The notes below the pieces were generated by a model that ran no database searches, had not been told where the DNA came from, and worked only from the letters and a program-made list of their open reading frames with translations. This document shows, piece by piece, positions 9,362 to 20,557 of a stretch of 64,000 nt of DNA. The first letter of the stretch is position 1; every line of letters begins with the position of its first letter. This DNA comes from Turritopsis dohrnii (lineage: Eukaryota; Cnidaria; Hydrozoa; Anthoathecata; Oceaniidae), in assembly GCA_027922465.2 (NCBI GenBank), contig BQMF02000046.1, positions 248,001-312,000 of the forward strand. The letters are read 5' to 3'. The translations under genes and the position numbers were made by a program.

Positions 9362-10024
9362 TTGTCATTAAGCGATACAACCCTATTAGGCAGATTGGAG
9401 AAGTTAGCAAATTACAAAATAAAAACAAAGCCGCTGACATACATATCAGAGGAAAGCATTGTTGAGGATGTCGAAAAATGGCAAACAAGCGAAAATGACG
9501 TAACACAAAACACGGTCGAAAATAACATTGCGTGGAAGCCAGGAACAACACTAATCGCTGGAGACTCGATGCTGTTTGGACTCGATGAAAAACGAATGAG
9601 CAAAAATAGAAAAGTAAAAGTTCGACGTTTTGATGGTGCCAGAATTGATGACATGAAGGATTATCTGAGACCATTACTGAAGAAACAGCCAGAAAGGGTC
9701 ATTCTTCACGTAGGTACAAATAATTGTACCAACGAAACATCACGTTTTGTTTTGGACAAATGGCTTATTTTAAAGCAACATATTGAAACTGTACTACCAA
9801 AATGTAAAGTCATTATATCGTCAGTTATTCAACGAGTTGACAATCCTAGCGCCGCTGCTACGGTTAACCAATTGAATGGTCACTTAAAAGAACTCTCTAT
9901 AGATATGATTGATAATAACAACATTGATACAAACTGCCTTGTAAGAAAAGGTCTCCATTTAAACAAATTGGGTATAGGAAAGCTCGCTATTAACCTTATA
10001 AGAAAGCTAAAATCACGAGATTGA
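9362..10024 (+). CDS. LINE ORF1, SGNH/GDSL-type esterase domain
   Basis: 220-residue ORF, open from the left LINE junction, so the true start may be upstream and lost. The SGNH hydrolase core is seen as TTLIAGDSMLFG (GDS with the nucleophile Ser), ILHVGTNNC (GTNN block) and KGLHLNKLGIGKLA (the last block with the catalytic His). The Asp normally two or three residues before that His is not visible (RKGLH), so activity is doubtful. Such esterase ORF1 proteins occur in CR1-type LINEs, where the domain is thought to replace the RNA chaperone-type ORF1. It is followed 138 bp later by the endonuclease ORF. Confidence 0.8.
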   Translation: MSLSDTTLLGRLEKLANYKIKTKPLTYISEESIVEDVEKWQTSENDVTQNTVENNIAWKPGTTLIAGDSMLFGLDEKRMSKNRKVKVRRFDGARIDDMKDYLRPLLKKQPERVILHVGTNNCTNETSRFVLDKWLILKQHIETVLPKCKVIISSVIQRVDNPSAAATVNQLNGHLKELSIDMIDNNNIDTNCLVRKGLHLNKLGIGKLAINLIRKLKSRD

Positions 10025-10162
10025 TATAAGGAATATTCTGCATGGGATAATTATGCCTATAGTTCTAAAATTATTATGGGTGCAAGCGAAACTAATAAGC
10101 TCAGTAGCGAATTGCTTTTGGATGAGGATGAAACATGTGATCCTTAAACCACTCTCGAAAAA

Positions 10163-10496
10163 TTGAGAGTTGACAACATTAATAGACTTATCTTTGGCCA
10201 TATTAACATCAACTGTCTAAGAAACAAGTTTGACCCCTTAAAAGCTCAGGTTAATGGGAATCTAGATGTCCTTCTTATTTCAGAGACAAAGCTAGATAAT
10301 TCTTTTCCTTCAAATCCATTTCTAATGCAAGGGTATGGTCTTCCATATCGTTTTGACAGAAATGGAAACGGAGGAGGAATGATCCTCTACATACGTGAAG
10401 ACATTCCATCTAGAATCTTAAAACCAAACTGTGAGAATGACGAATATGAAAATTTATATGTTGAATTAAATTTAAGAAACAAAAAATGGCTAATTA
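10163..10496 (+). pseudogene. LINE ORF2, 5' part (APE-like endonuclease), cut by Helitron
   Basis: Encodes GHININCLRNKFDPL (Asn of motif 1), LDVLLISETKLDNSFP (the Glu of the EN active site), GNGGGMILYIRED and LNLRNKKWLII. These are the first half of an apurinic-like endonuclease. The reading leaves the LINE at A10496. Joining to T13118 continues in frame as CIYNPKTNLIARNL, the next endonuclease block. Bases 10497-10510 only look coding by chance. Confidence 0.88.
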
Positions 10497-13117
10497 TCTT
10501 ATTATACTAATTCGCGATTGTGTGTCACACTTTTATTTTAGAGAGTGATATATTTGTTTTTTTTTCACGGTCAAATCCTTCTTATTTTTTCCCTTTTCGT
10601 CGTAAAACCACGCCAAAGCGAGAGTGATTTTTTTTATTTTTCGCGATTAGTATATGCTCCTCCGTTTTGTTATTTTTGGCTTGCGCAGTGGAAATCAGCC
10701 GAAAAACGTCTTTGGAGGAGTGCGAGCAATGCAATGTTAATCGTTCGAAATTTGTCAACGATCATTTCGTGAGCAAGAAACTTCGCGAAGAAGACGTGTT
10801 TCTTTTTGTATACGAATATTTTAATTTAAATTTGATTGTTTTAGGCAGCAAATCGACGAAAGAACTGACAAAGAAACACGAAGGTATTGTTATTATTACA
10901 AAACGTTTTATTATCGTGTTTCTTGCTAAAAGAACACGGGTTAGTTGTTTGTTTACAATGAAAAATCATATTTAGATATACAGAAGAAGTGCAGTGAAGT
11001 TTTTAAAAATTAGCTGCAGAAAGATCGAACGAACAAAAGGTATTATTATAAAACTGTTATGTTTGATTAATAGAAGAACAAGTTAGTATTTAAATGTATT
11101 TAAATGTTTGTTTACGTTTTAGTTATCAATTTATTGTTAAACTTTTATTGTTATTGTATTTTAGATTTTATTTTAGATTAATAAAAGAACAGGTATAACC
11201 ACATGCTTAGGTGAGTTTTTAAACAGATGTTGTTTTTTATATATAGGTTTTTTCAGAGGAAAACGAAACGAAGAACGAGATGAAGAAAGTCTATTTTTAT
11301 TTTACGAGTTGTTTACGTATTTCTTTTTATAGTTATCAAATAGTTATGGGAGTGCAGCAGTAGAGTAGTGTAGATGAAGTTGAAGTTGTTTAAAAATGGC
11401 TGCAGAAAGGATGCTGTTTATTTACATTGGTGAAGAAAATGATTTTACTTCTTTTCGGAGAGAAATTGTTTGGAAAAGATATAAAGTAATATACGTAAGT
11501 ACATGAGTCAAACGGATTTAGTAAATACAGCGTTAAAAGAGAGTAAAAACAGAGTTAAAACGATCAAATCATTAAGATGCATGTCCCTCGAGCAGTTAAT
11601 GATTTGTTTTGGTAACGAAGTTGCTGTTCCTTATTTTATTTAATTCAAAATGGCTCCACAGTTATGAAGTTACGAAGAAAGCATTTTATAACTTTCACTG
11701 TATAAAAATGGTATTGGAATTTCAGTAGAAAGCAAAGAGAAAGTGTATCTTTACAATAGGAAAGTATGCTGGAAAGTTAATCGAGTGTTATTAATTTGTT
11801 TACAGGTATGAAATACAGAAAGTAAAAGAGTTTAGAAGTGTTTGATAATGGCTACAGAACATGATCAATATTGTTTACTATCATGATGATGTGAATTGGT
11901 ATTGAAAGGTAAAGTTAAAATAGTATCTATTTAGTTAAACACAGTTAGTATTAGTGGATACATAAAGGATAAGAGGGATGTTTACTGTTGTGTTTTGAAT
12001 TTTCCAGCAGAGAGGAGCTTTGAACTGGAAATAAAAAATGGCTCCACGAATGTTTTCATATGTTAAAAATTTTTCAGCTATACTAATTCTGTCATTAAAA
12101 CGTAATGTTTTTAATTATTATTTTTAAGGTTAATACATTTTCAAAGTTTCTTTTACTTCGTTTTGTTTTTCTTTAGATTTCGTCATAGCATGATTAGGTT
12201 TTTTGTATATGTTTTTTTAATGTTTTGATCTGTTAATATAGAAATGAAGCACATGATGGGTTATAATGTCGAGAGGGTTACTTAAGATTTACTTACTTAA
12301 TGACTGTGCAATGAAACTATCTTACAAAAAATAAGTGTTGTTGGCTGTATTTTTCTTAAGTTTATATTTTATCGCATTTATGCATATTTTGTGTTATGGT
12401 AATCGTTTACGTACTATGCCTAGGTATATAACTTTGAATTTATGATTTTATTTGTGACTTTTTATCTTTTGTGCAAATTTTTCTTCTTAGTTATTGTTTT
12501 TAGGATAAATACGTACTTGAATTTCCTTTTTTTTTTGTTTCTTTTTTTTTTTCGGTATTACAATTGAAACATTATTCTTTTAGGCAACAATAATAAAAAA
12601 AGCGTAAAGAAATGAAACTCATGGTTTTAATCATGATGTTGATGGTTTTGGGAAGAACTAACTATATCATTTCAAAAATTCATTAATGGTTGCAGTCCAG
12701 AAGTAACTTTTGAACAAAAGAAAAAGTTGGAAGGTATCATTTTTGTAATGTTATTCAATGTTTGGTTTTGCATGTCTTAGTAATCGGTTCTGTGTTATAT
12801 ATTGCATATTTTTACATTAAAGTTACTTCTCTTCTGCGTATGAATATATATTCTGAGCCATGTTGCTATTTGTTTCTGTTTTAAATTTTCTGAATGTAAG
12901 AAATGAATTAAAAAATTAATGCTGAAAAGAAACTTTTGCAAGAGTTAAATTCTGCGACACAACGCATACTGAACATGGGTGGCGAGCGACGCCGCCTGGG
13001 ATGAGTTGCGATTCTATGATTTATTTTTTCGTCACGGGGTACGTACACGGGAATGGTGGATTTGACCTAATGTTTTCGAAGTTAAGTTCGGTAAAAAGTT
13101 TTTACCCGGGATACTAG
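10497..13117 (+). mobile_element. Non-autonomous Helitron, 2.6 kb
   Basis: The element begins TCTTATTATACTAATTCGCG and ends CTAG (13114-13117). It lies exactly between host A (10496) and host T (13118), with no target duplication. An 8-bp-stem hairpin GGTAAAAA/TTTTTACC (13090-13106) precedes the end by 11 bp. TC start, CTRR end, near-terminal hairpin and A|T target are the Helitron hallmarks. No Rep/helicase coding region is present; the interior is AT-rich noncoding DNA. Removing it restores the LINE endonuclease frame. A segment at about 12955-13005 (gacacaacgcatactgaaca... then GGCG...CGCC) is shared with the repeats at 17660-17709 and 19822-19860. Confidence 0.92.
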
Positions 13118-15659
13118 TATGTATATATAATCCAAAAACAAATCTTATTGCAAGAAATTTGGATAATATAAGTAAAAACATAGATATCTTCTCCTGCAAA
13201 TACGAAAATTACATAATATTAGGGTACTTTAACGCAGAAATTCAAAACCAATACATGAATGAATTCATGACTGCATATAAGCTGAAATCTTTAAATAAAG
13301 AACCCACATGTTTCAAAAGTATTGATAACTCTACAAATATTGATCTTATTCTAACAAACCACCCAGGATCCTTTTGTCACTCTAAAACTATAGAAACTGG
13401 CTTGTCTGATTTTCATAAAATGACAGTTACAGTCTTAAAGTCACATTTCTCAAAAAAGAAACCTAAGATAATAAATTATAGGTCATACAGGAATTTCAGT
13501 TGTTCTCAATTTCGGGATGATCTTATCAATACTTTAAATAATGACATCACTCTTGGAGATTTCGAATCCTTTAAAAAGACATGTGTTAGTATTTTAGATA
13601 TACATGCTCCTCAAAAGAAAAAATCTGTGCGTCATAATCAGGCACCTTTTATGAATAAAGAGCTTAACAAAGCTATTATGACAAGATCAAGACTACTTAA
13701 CAAATACAGAAAAGAGAAGACCCCAGAAAGTAAATCTGCATATAACAAACAAAGAAACCTATGTGTTTCCCTAGTTAAGAAAACAAAACAAAAGTTTTAC
13801 AATAATCTTGATGTTAAACGTGTCACTGATAACAAACTATTTTGGAAAACAGTCAAACCATGCTTTTCCAATAAATCAAATAAAAATGAAAATATCACGT
13901 TAATCGAAAATGGAGTAACTGTATCCAACGAAAAAGAAATAGCCAATATCTTCAATAACTATTTTGGGAACATTGTGGATAATCTAGGTATAAACCGACC
14001 CCCTGAAACGGATAATACTTGTATAGATCACAATCTGAACTCCATTATTTGTAGGTTCATGACCCATCCAAGCCTCCAAAAGATAAAAAAGAGCACTAAC
14101 CTCAATAATAGTTTTTCATTCAAACCAGTTGAGAGAAGAGAAATTGAAAAATATATCCGTAAACTTGATCCTAAAAAATCTCAACAGCAAGATGATATTC
14201 CAACAAACATTATTAAAGAAAATATTGATATTTTTTATCAGAAAACTTTAATGCGTCTCTAAATAAGAACGGATTTCCACAGTCTCTTAAAAACGCAGAT
14301 ATAACACCAACTCATAAAAAGAATTCGAGGACAGATAAAGAAAACTATAGACCTATAAGTATCTTATCAAATATCTCCAAAATCTACGAAAGGTGTATGT
14401 ACAATCAGATGTACGCATTCTTCGAATCAAAATTTTCTAAATATCAATTCGGCTTCCGAAAAGGGCATAGTCCCCAGCAGTGTCTTTTATATATGATAGA
14501 AAAATTAAAAGAAAGTATTGACAAAGGAGGGACGTTCGGAGCTCTCCTTACTGACTTATCCAAGGTGTTTGACTGTATACCCCACGATTTACTACTAGCA
14601 AAATTACATACATACGGATTTGATATAAATTCGTTATTATTCTTAAAATCGTACTTGATAAATAGAAAGCAAAGGGTAAGGATAAATAATAAGTACAGCT
14701 CGTGGACAAATATCAGATATGGGGTACCGCAAGGTTCAATTTTAGGTCCCTTGCTCTTCAATATTTTCATATGTGACCTGTTCCTTTTTGTACCAAACAT
14801 AGATATCGCGAATTATGCTGATGACACTACCCCGTTTTCCACAGGCAGAAATGTGAACGAAGTTGTAAATCATCTAGAAGAAGCCGCTAAATTAATATTT
14901 GATTGCTTCGATAATAACGGAATGAAGGCCAATCCAGAGAAATCACATTTTTTCACAAACGACGACACTTAAATCGGTCTAAAAGTGTACAACAAAACTA
15001 TAGACAGTTCTAAATTGGAAAGACTGCTTGGCATAACTATCGACAATAAACTCTCTTTTGAGGAACATATCAACCAACTCTGTAACAAAGCTAGTCAAAA
15101 AGTAAGTGCTTTACCTAGATTATCAAATATAATGTCATTTCAACAGCGAAAACTCCTTATTAATGCATTTGTCACCTCACAGTTCTCTTACTGCCCTCTT
15201 GTTTGGATGTTCCATAATCGAAAATTGAATAACAGAATTAATCACATACATGAACGGGCATTAAGAATTATCTATCAGGATTATCAGTCATCTTTTGATG
15301 ACCTGCTGTCAACAAACAATAGTGTGACAGCCCATCATAAGAACTTACGCACTCTTGTAACAGAGTTGTACAAAGTAAAAATAGGTATTAGCCCGGAACT
15401 AATATGTGAACTCTTTAAATTTACTGAGCCTATTTACAACCTAAGAAATGAAAAGCTAGGATCACGAAATATCCATACAGTAAAATATGGAACTGAAACA
15501 CTCGCCAATGCTGGAGCTAAGTTGTGGAACTCCCTCCCAAGCGAGTATAAAACCTCCAAGACAATCGAGGAATTCAAAAGCAAAATAAAAAATTGGATTC
15601 CAACTAATTGTCCCTGCAGAATATGTAAAACTTACGTTAAAGATCTCGGATTTATATGA
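13118..15659 (+). pseudogene. LINE ORF2, 3' part (endonuclease end and reverse transcriptase)
   Basis: Continues the endonuclease (YENYIILGYFNAEIQN, SLNKEPTCFKS, NIDLILTNHPG, SDFHKMTVTVL) and then non-LTR RT: NYRPISILSNISKIYER, FGFRKGHSPQQCLLYMIE, ALLTDLSKVFDCIPHDLL, YGVPQGSILGPLLFNIF, NYADDTT (catalytic YADD) and the thumb/C-terminal part LWNSLPSEYKT, NCPCRICKTYVKDLGF. Two defects are visible: a frameshift near 14238-14262, and an in-frame TAA at 14970-14972 between the RT palm and the C-terminal part. The copy is therefore dead independently of the Helitron. Confidence 0.88.
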
Positions 15660-15847
15660 ACTTGTGAATTTGGTATTTTTATAGGGTTTTTTTTTATGGG
15701 GTATTTATTCATTGCACTTTTTAATATCTTGTTTTATTATTTTTATTATTATTACTTTTATCAGTTGACTTTAATTAGTATATTTTGTACTATCTTACTA
15801 TGTCAACGTTAAATAAATTGAATACAATACAATACAATACAATACCA

Positions 15848-16448
15848 TAGTTGACACAGATATACTACTAGGGATAGCTTTCGTGGTTGATAAAACAGAT
15901 TTTATTTTCACATTGATGCACATAGCACATTAGCAGATTGAATGATGTCGTTTAGGTGGAGGTGGAAGTTTGCTGCTTGAGTTTCTTTTAGAAGTTGTAA
16001 ATGCTGAATTCCGAAAATAGACACTTGAAATTCCAGTAAAAGATGCCAATGATAGTTTTTCATCTTTTATGAATCTCACATAAATCACTTTGCAGTTGGT
16101 GATGTGAGTATTCTTGGTGCATGAAGGCCCTCTTTCAGAAAGAAGCACATCACATCGCATTCCAGAAGGAAGTCTGGTTCTAAAATGCTCTTCACAAGCC
16201 TCTTTAATGTTGCTGAAGGTAAAATCTTCATATTCAAATTTAACAAATTCCTGAGCTGTCATACTTTTTTTTGCCTTGCCAGAGGGCTCACTTTCCAGCT
16301 GTTGAACGATCATTTCTCTCTGCTTTAATATATTGGCTCCTATTGTCAATTCTGAATTTTCTGAAGACTTTTTTGTTTTTTTTATGCCTTTTTTCTTCAT
16401 ATCAGAAGCAAATTTGGCCCATTTGAGTTGTTCGTCTTTGGACGCCAT
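15848..16448 (-). pseudogene. Alpha-kinase pseudogene, 5' (N-terminal) part
   Basis: The minus-strand ATG at 16448 starts MASKDEQLKWAKFASDMKKK and continues through EYEDFTFSNIKEACEEHF, SGMRCDVLLSERGPSC, CKVIYVRFIKDEK and SSSKLPPPPKRHHSIC to a TAA at 15930. The same frame then reads on (CAMCINVKIKSVLSTTKA) up to the LINE 3' tail, and the frame on the other side of the LINE (9360 down) is the kinase domain. I recall a Cys-rich ERGPSC N-terminal block from cnidarian alpha-kinase proteins, but that is memory and not a search. The frame stays open for 27 more codons upstream of this ATG. Confidence 0.65.
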
Positions 16449-16796
16449 GATAATTAAAACATGCTTTCCAGTGGTTGCTAAAGGACCAAAATTTATTTTA
16501 ATTTGAATCAATTTTAAAAGAAATTCCATACTTAATGGCTGTTCTCAATTAAAATTTGATTTCACTTTTTGTTTCATCGGATTTCAATTTCAATTTAATT
16601 TCAACTTCAGTATATTTAATTTTTTCTTTTAATTTGTTTATTATAGTTTTTTTGTATGGCAGTTGTCGGCCACCACAGACATTTCTGTATTTTCAACCCT
16701 AACATGTGAGAAAAGTTCTTGGTTTGACGGATTAAACTACTGAGAACGATTAAAAGAATGGAAATAAGACAAATGAAAACCTATTTTATACTGTTT

Positions 16797-17709
16797 ATTT
16801 CACCTTTCTGAGCGAAATTATTTCTTTTTTTGTGTGCGACATGAGTTCGAAACAAATACATTGCAATCCCAATCGAACGTGACTTTCTTTGGCTGATGAA
16901 CTAATAGGAATAACGTTTTGTTTTTATTATCATCGTTAGTTTTATATTCCAAGGACTACTTTGACTACGTTGGCATCAACTAAATACAAAGAAACTAACA
17001 GATTAAACATTTTGGACAAAAAGCAGCACTGGCAGAACGTGGCAGCATGTGCGGTTTGCCAGTGTGTCCTAACGCTTTCCTGACTGTGTAAGACGGGTGA
17101 ACTTTTTTCGAGCAATCAAAATGTTTAAAAACCGATAGGTAAAAAAAGAGAATCATGAAACAAAATATTTTTTTTCCTTTTCTTTTAATAGTTGTCTTAA
17201 TTTCTTTTAATCTATTTTAATCTGATCGAACGTTTTTTATTCACTTCATTCATTAAGGACGTGCATTTTTTTTATCTCCCGTGTGATCTTTTTAAGAAGG
17301 GAAACCATTTTTTCACCTACTTCTGACAGCACCCATGTTAGAGGGCGTAAAACAAAATCTAATAATAAGTTAAGACGTCTTTTCTCTCTGCGTTTTGAGT
17401 GTATTGCTAAACTGATAATTGATTGGTTTAAAATCGTAAATAAAAATCACGTGAAATTCACGTTCGGAATGCATTGTGTAAAGCAAGAAAGTCTGCTGAC
17501 ATTTTAAATGCGACCGCGACAATGAACGGCTGAGTTAAGAACATGCAAGATTTGAAACACCCGGAACGTATTTCTCTTCACCTGCAAACGAGCTTTATTT
17601 AGCGATAAGGCCAGCAGCAAAGGAAGTCTTATCGCTGGTTTTAAGTGCAATAATTTGGAGCAGGTGGTGATACAACGCAGGCTGAACATGGGCGGCGATT
17701 GACGCCGCC
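16797..17709 (+). repeat. Helitron-like noncoding repeat, copy A
   Basis: From gagcgaaattatttctt to a hairpin GGCGGCG-attga-CGCCGCC at 17691-17709. Its interior aligns by eye with copy B (17798-18546) and, inverted, with copy C (19822-20557); shared blocks include ccaatcgaacgtgactttctttggctgatg (positions 16869-16898 here). It has no coding capacity. Copies A and B are in direct tandem, 11 bp apart. Confidence 0.7.
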
Positions 17710-17720
17710 TTGGTGGCTTG

Positions 17721-18546
17721 TTTATATATTAATAGCCGATTCTCTGTCTGTCTGTTTGTTTGTTTGTAAGTCACACAAAATGGTTTCGCTCAGTTGTGAG
17801 CGAAATTATTTCTTTATTTGTGAGCGACGTGAGTTCGAAGCTAATACTTTGCAACCCCAATCGAACGTGACTTTTTTTGGCTGATGAACTAATAGAGATA
17901 ACGTTTTGTTTTTATTAGTATTTTTAGTTTTATATTCCAAGGACTACGTTGACTACGTTGGCTTTGAAAACAATATATCAACTAAATACAAAGAAACTAA
18001 CTGATTAAATGTTTTGGACAAAAAGCAGTAGTGGTAGAACTTGGCAGCATGCTTGCCAGTGTATCCTAACGTATTCTTGCTTGACTGTTTGAGACGGGTG
18101 AACTTTTTTTTCGAGCAATGAAAATGTTTAAAAACCGATTAGTAAAAAAAGAGTATCATGAAACAGAATATTTTTTTGATTTTCTTTTAATTTAATTTCT
18201 TTTTTTAATTGTTTAGTGGTTCTGATCGAACGTTTTTTTATTCTTTTATTCATTTAGCACGTGCCTTTCTTCTCTCCTCCAGCGTGATCTTTTTAAGAAG
18301 AGAAACGATTTCCCCCTTACGTGTAATGGCACCCATGTTAGAGTGCGTAACTTTTTTAAAACAAAAGCTAATAAAAGTTCTCTCTCTACGTTTTGAGTGT
18401 ACTGTTACACTGATAAAAGATTGGTTTTACCAGAGGTTGTGAATTCAAATCTGCTTCTGCTTGAACACAAGTTGTACGAGCCGTTTATAAGGAAATTTGA
18501 CGTTTATTGATACAGCGATACAGAGCAGGTGGACATGGGCGGCTAG
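17721..18546 (+). repeat. Helitron-like noncoding repeat, copy B, ending CTAG
   Basis: Starts tttatatattaatagccg followed by a (GTCT)/(GTTT) run, similar to the start of the Helitron at 10497. It ends gcaggtggacatgggcggCTAG (CTAG 18543-18546) followed by T. CTAG plus a 3' T fits a Helitron terminus, though I see no clear hairpin just before it and the 5' TC is missing. Confidence 0.65.
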
Positions 18547-18699
18547 TTTATAAGTAATTACACAATAATTAATCATTAGTCTACTTTAGAGTTTTTTGCA
18601 TACCTAGTTCACTCTTTCTTGAAAATGTATCTTCTTTTCATTAACTGGAAGTAGGTTTTCACACAAATATCTATTCCGCTTACCTATCCTTTTCAATCA

Positions 18700-19330
18700 T
18701 TTGATCCCTGATAAATTCGCTTAACTGTTTATTAGGCAGAAATCTTGATAGTGCCTCTCATGCTTTAACTATCAAAGTTATTTTCTTTAATTCAACATGG
18801 AGGATGTCCCGCATATCTTCACCTTTGTACTTTTTATTGAAATAGATATTTAAGATTCTCCGAACAGTATTTTCAATGTGTTTGACAAAGATGAACATAG
18901 GTAAATTTCCTTTATTTAATTCACCTCGATTAACAAGATATGTCCATTTGTAAACACATGAATCACTGTTTATGTTTTTCAATCCATTTATTTTCAAACT
19001 ATCTAAAAACTGCATAGCTGCCAAAGTTTCAGATTTGTTTTTGCCACTGTCATATTCTTAAATATTTTTTTTCAATGAAAATACGAGATAATCAGCCAGG
19101 TATGGAATCACTTCCTGTTTATCCTTTGTGAGTTGTAGCTTCTCCTATGTGATTGAGTGCTCTGGATTATCAAGTGCCTTTTCCTTTTCTCTCTTCATAA
19201 TCTCATGTACACATTCCATTAAAATAAAATGAATAAGTGATGAAAACTCTGGTGATGCTACATCGTTGTAAACAGCTTTCCATAGTGTCTTGCTGGCATT
19301 AGAAATGGAATTATGATATTTGTCAGACCA
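18700..19330 (-). pseudogene. Unidentified protein-coding relic
   Basis: Minus strand, interrupted frames: SLIHFILMECVHEIMKREKE, then (after TAG) EVIPYLADYLVFSLKKN, then an open stretch 19024-18758 reading MAAMQFLDSLKINGLKNINS, CVYKWTYLVNRGELNKGNLP and YFNKKYKGEDMRDILHVELK. The conserved-looking hydrophobic pattern and in-frame continuation through stops suggest an old coding sequence, perhaps from a transposon. I do not recognise the family. It lies between repeat copies B and C. Confidence 0.4.
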
Positions 19331-19518
19331 TAATGATTCCTGCCCAGAGCATTCATTTTTTTGTTACCAACAAGAATTTCAAACACTTTTGATACAACAA
19401 TTTCACTTGCAACTTAACATTCTTCTGTGTCTTTCTTTTTTAATAAAAGTTCACTTAGCTTCTTTATTTTGTTTCCCGGTCTCAATAAATTTTCACATAT
19501 AACAATATGTTATTTACA

Positions 19519-19683
19519 GGATCAACCAACGCCTTTTATAGTGATGCTGAGACTATATCTGATGCGTTTATAAGAATGGAATCTTTATTCAACGTCAAAG
19601 ATCCTAAAATAAAACAAGAAGCCGTATGGCTTGAAAACTTCAGGACGTGTCATGACTGCATAACTAAAGCGTTGATTCTTTGA
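19519..19683 (+). CDS. Possible single exon of an unknown gene
   Basis: Begins after an acceptor-like ttatttacag and reads TNAFYSDAETISDAFIRM, then FNVKDPKIKQEAVWLENFRT and CHDCITKALIL before a stop. It is open for about 54 codons with non-repetitive composition. No homologue is recognised and no partner exon was found; it could be a decayed fragment. Confidence 0.25.
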   Translation, partial: GSTNAFYSDAETISDAFIRMESLFNVKDPKIKQEAVWLENFRTCHDCITKALIL

Positions 19684-19821
19684 AGAATTATTTTTAGAAT
19701 TTCGAAATCCCGAGCTTATAGAAAGGAACACTTGAACACTCGAAAATTATGACGAGAAACGTGCCAGAAAAGAGTAAACGTTCTTTTTACAAGAAATTAC
19801 TAACAACACAATTTAAATATA

Positions 19822-20557
19822 CTAGCCGCCCATGTTCAGCCTGCGTTGCATCACCACCTGCTCTGAATTATTGCCCTTAAAACCAGCGATAAGACTTCCA
19901 TTGCTGCTGGCTTTATCGCTCAATAAAGCTACTTTGCACGTGTGTTTCAAATCTTGCATGTTCTTAACTCAGCCGTTCATTGTCGCGGTCGCATTTAAAA
20001 TATCAGCAGACTTTCTTGTTTTACACAATGCATTCCGAACGTGATTTTCACGTGGTTTTCCTTTACGATTTTAAAGCAATCAAGTATCAGTTTAACAATA
20101 CACTCAAAACGCAGAGAGAAAAAACTTTTCAACTTATTAGCTTTTGTTTTACGCCCTCTAACATGGGTGCTGTCAGAAGTAGGTGAAAAAATGGTTTCTC
20201 TTAAAAAGATCACACGGGAGGTGAAAAATATGCACGTGCTAAGTGAATGAAGTGAATAAAAAACGTTCGATTAGATTAAAATAGATTAAAAGAAATCGAT
20301 TAAAAGAAATTAAAACATGATACTCTTTTTTTACCTATCGGTTTTTAAACATTTTGATTGTTCGAAGAAAAGTTCACCCGTCCCAGACAGTCAGGCAAGC
20401 GTTAGGATACACTTGCAAACCGCACATGCTTCCACGTTCTGCCACTGCTCCTTTTTGTCCAAAATGTTTAATCAGTTAGTTTCTTTGTATTTAGTTGATG
20501 TACTGTTTTCAAAGCCAAGTCAACGTGGAATATAAAACTAACAATAATAATAAAGTA
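19822..20557 (-). repeat. Helitron-like noncoding repeat, copy C (inverted)
   Basis: On the minus strand it ends aacgcaggctgaacatgggc then ggCTAG (19825-19822), followed by T. It runs back through the blocks shared with copies A and B to about 20557, where similarity stops, so it lacks the 5' ~150 bp seen in B. Confidence 0.7.

Larger units (their letters stand above)
9361..15845 (+). mobile_element. Non-LTR retrotransposon (CR1/Jockey-like LINE with SGNH ORF1)
   Basis: The LINE lies in the alpha-kinase pseudogene on the opposite strand. Contents: SGNH-esterase ORF1 (9362-10024), APE-type endonuclease start (10163-10496), a Helitron (10497-13117), then the rest of endonuclease and RT (13118-15659), a short 3' UTR and a tail of AATAC repeats ending at 15845. 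ORF1 begins right at the left junction without an N-terminal zinc finger, so the copy is probably 5'-truncated. No clear target duplication was seen. A second 3' end of the same family is at 57245-57775, sharing the C-terminal protein and the 3' UTR ending TTAAATAAATTGAA. Confidence 0.88.

Noticed and set aside
10497..10975. Apparent coding frames at the start of the Helitron (10545-10772 and 10667-10975)
   Set aside because: They show no family pattern, have low-complexity Phe/Ser/Lys composition and lie in the noncoding interior of the Helitron.
17701..17884. Reading frame 17699-17884 as a small gene
   Set aside because: Covers the GTCT/GTTT-rich 5' end of the Helitron-like repeat copy B; a chance frame.
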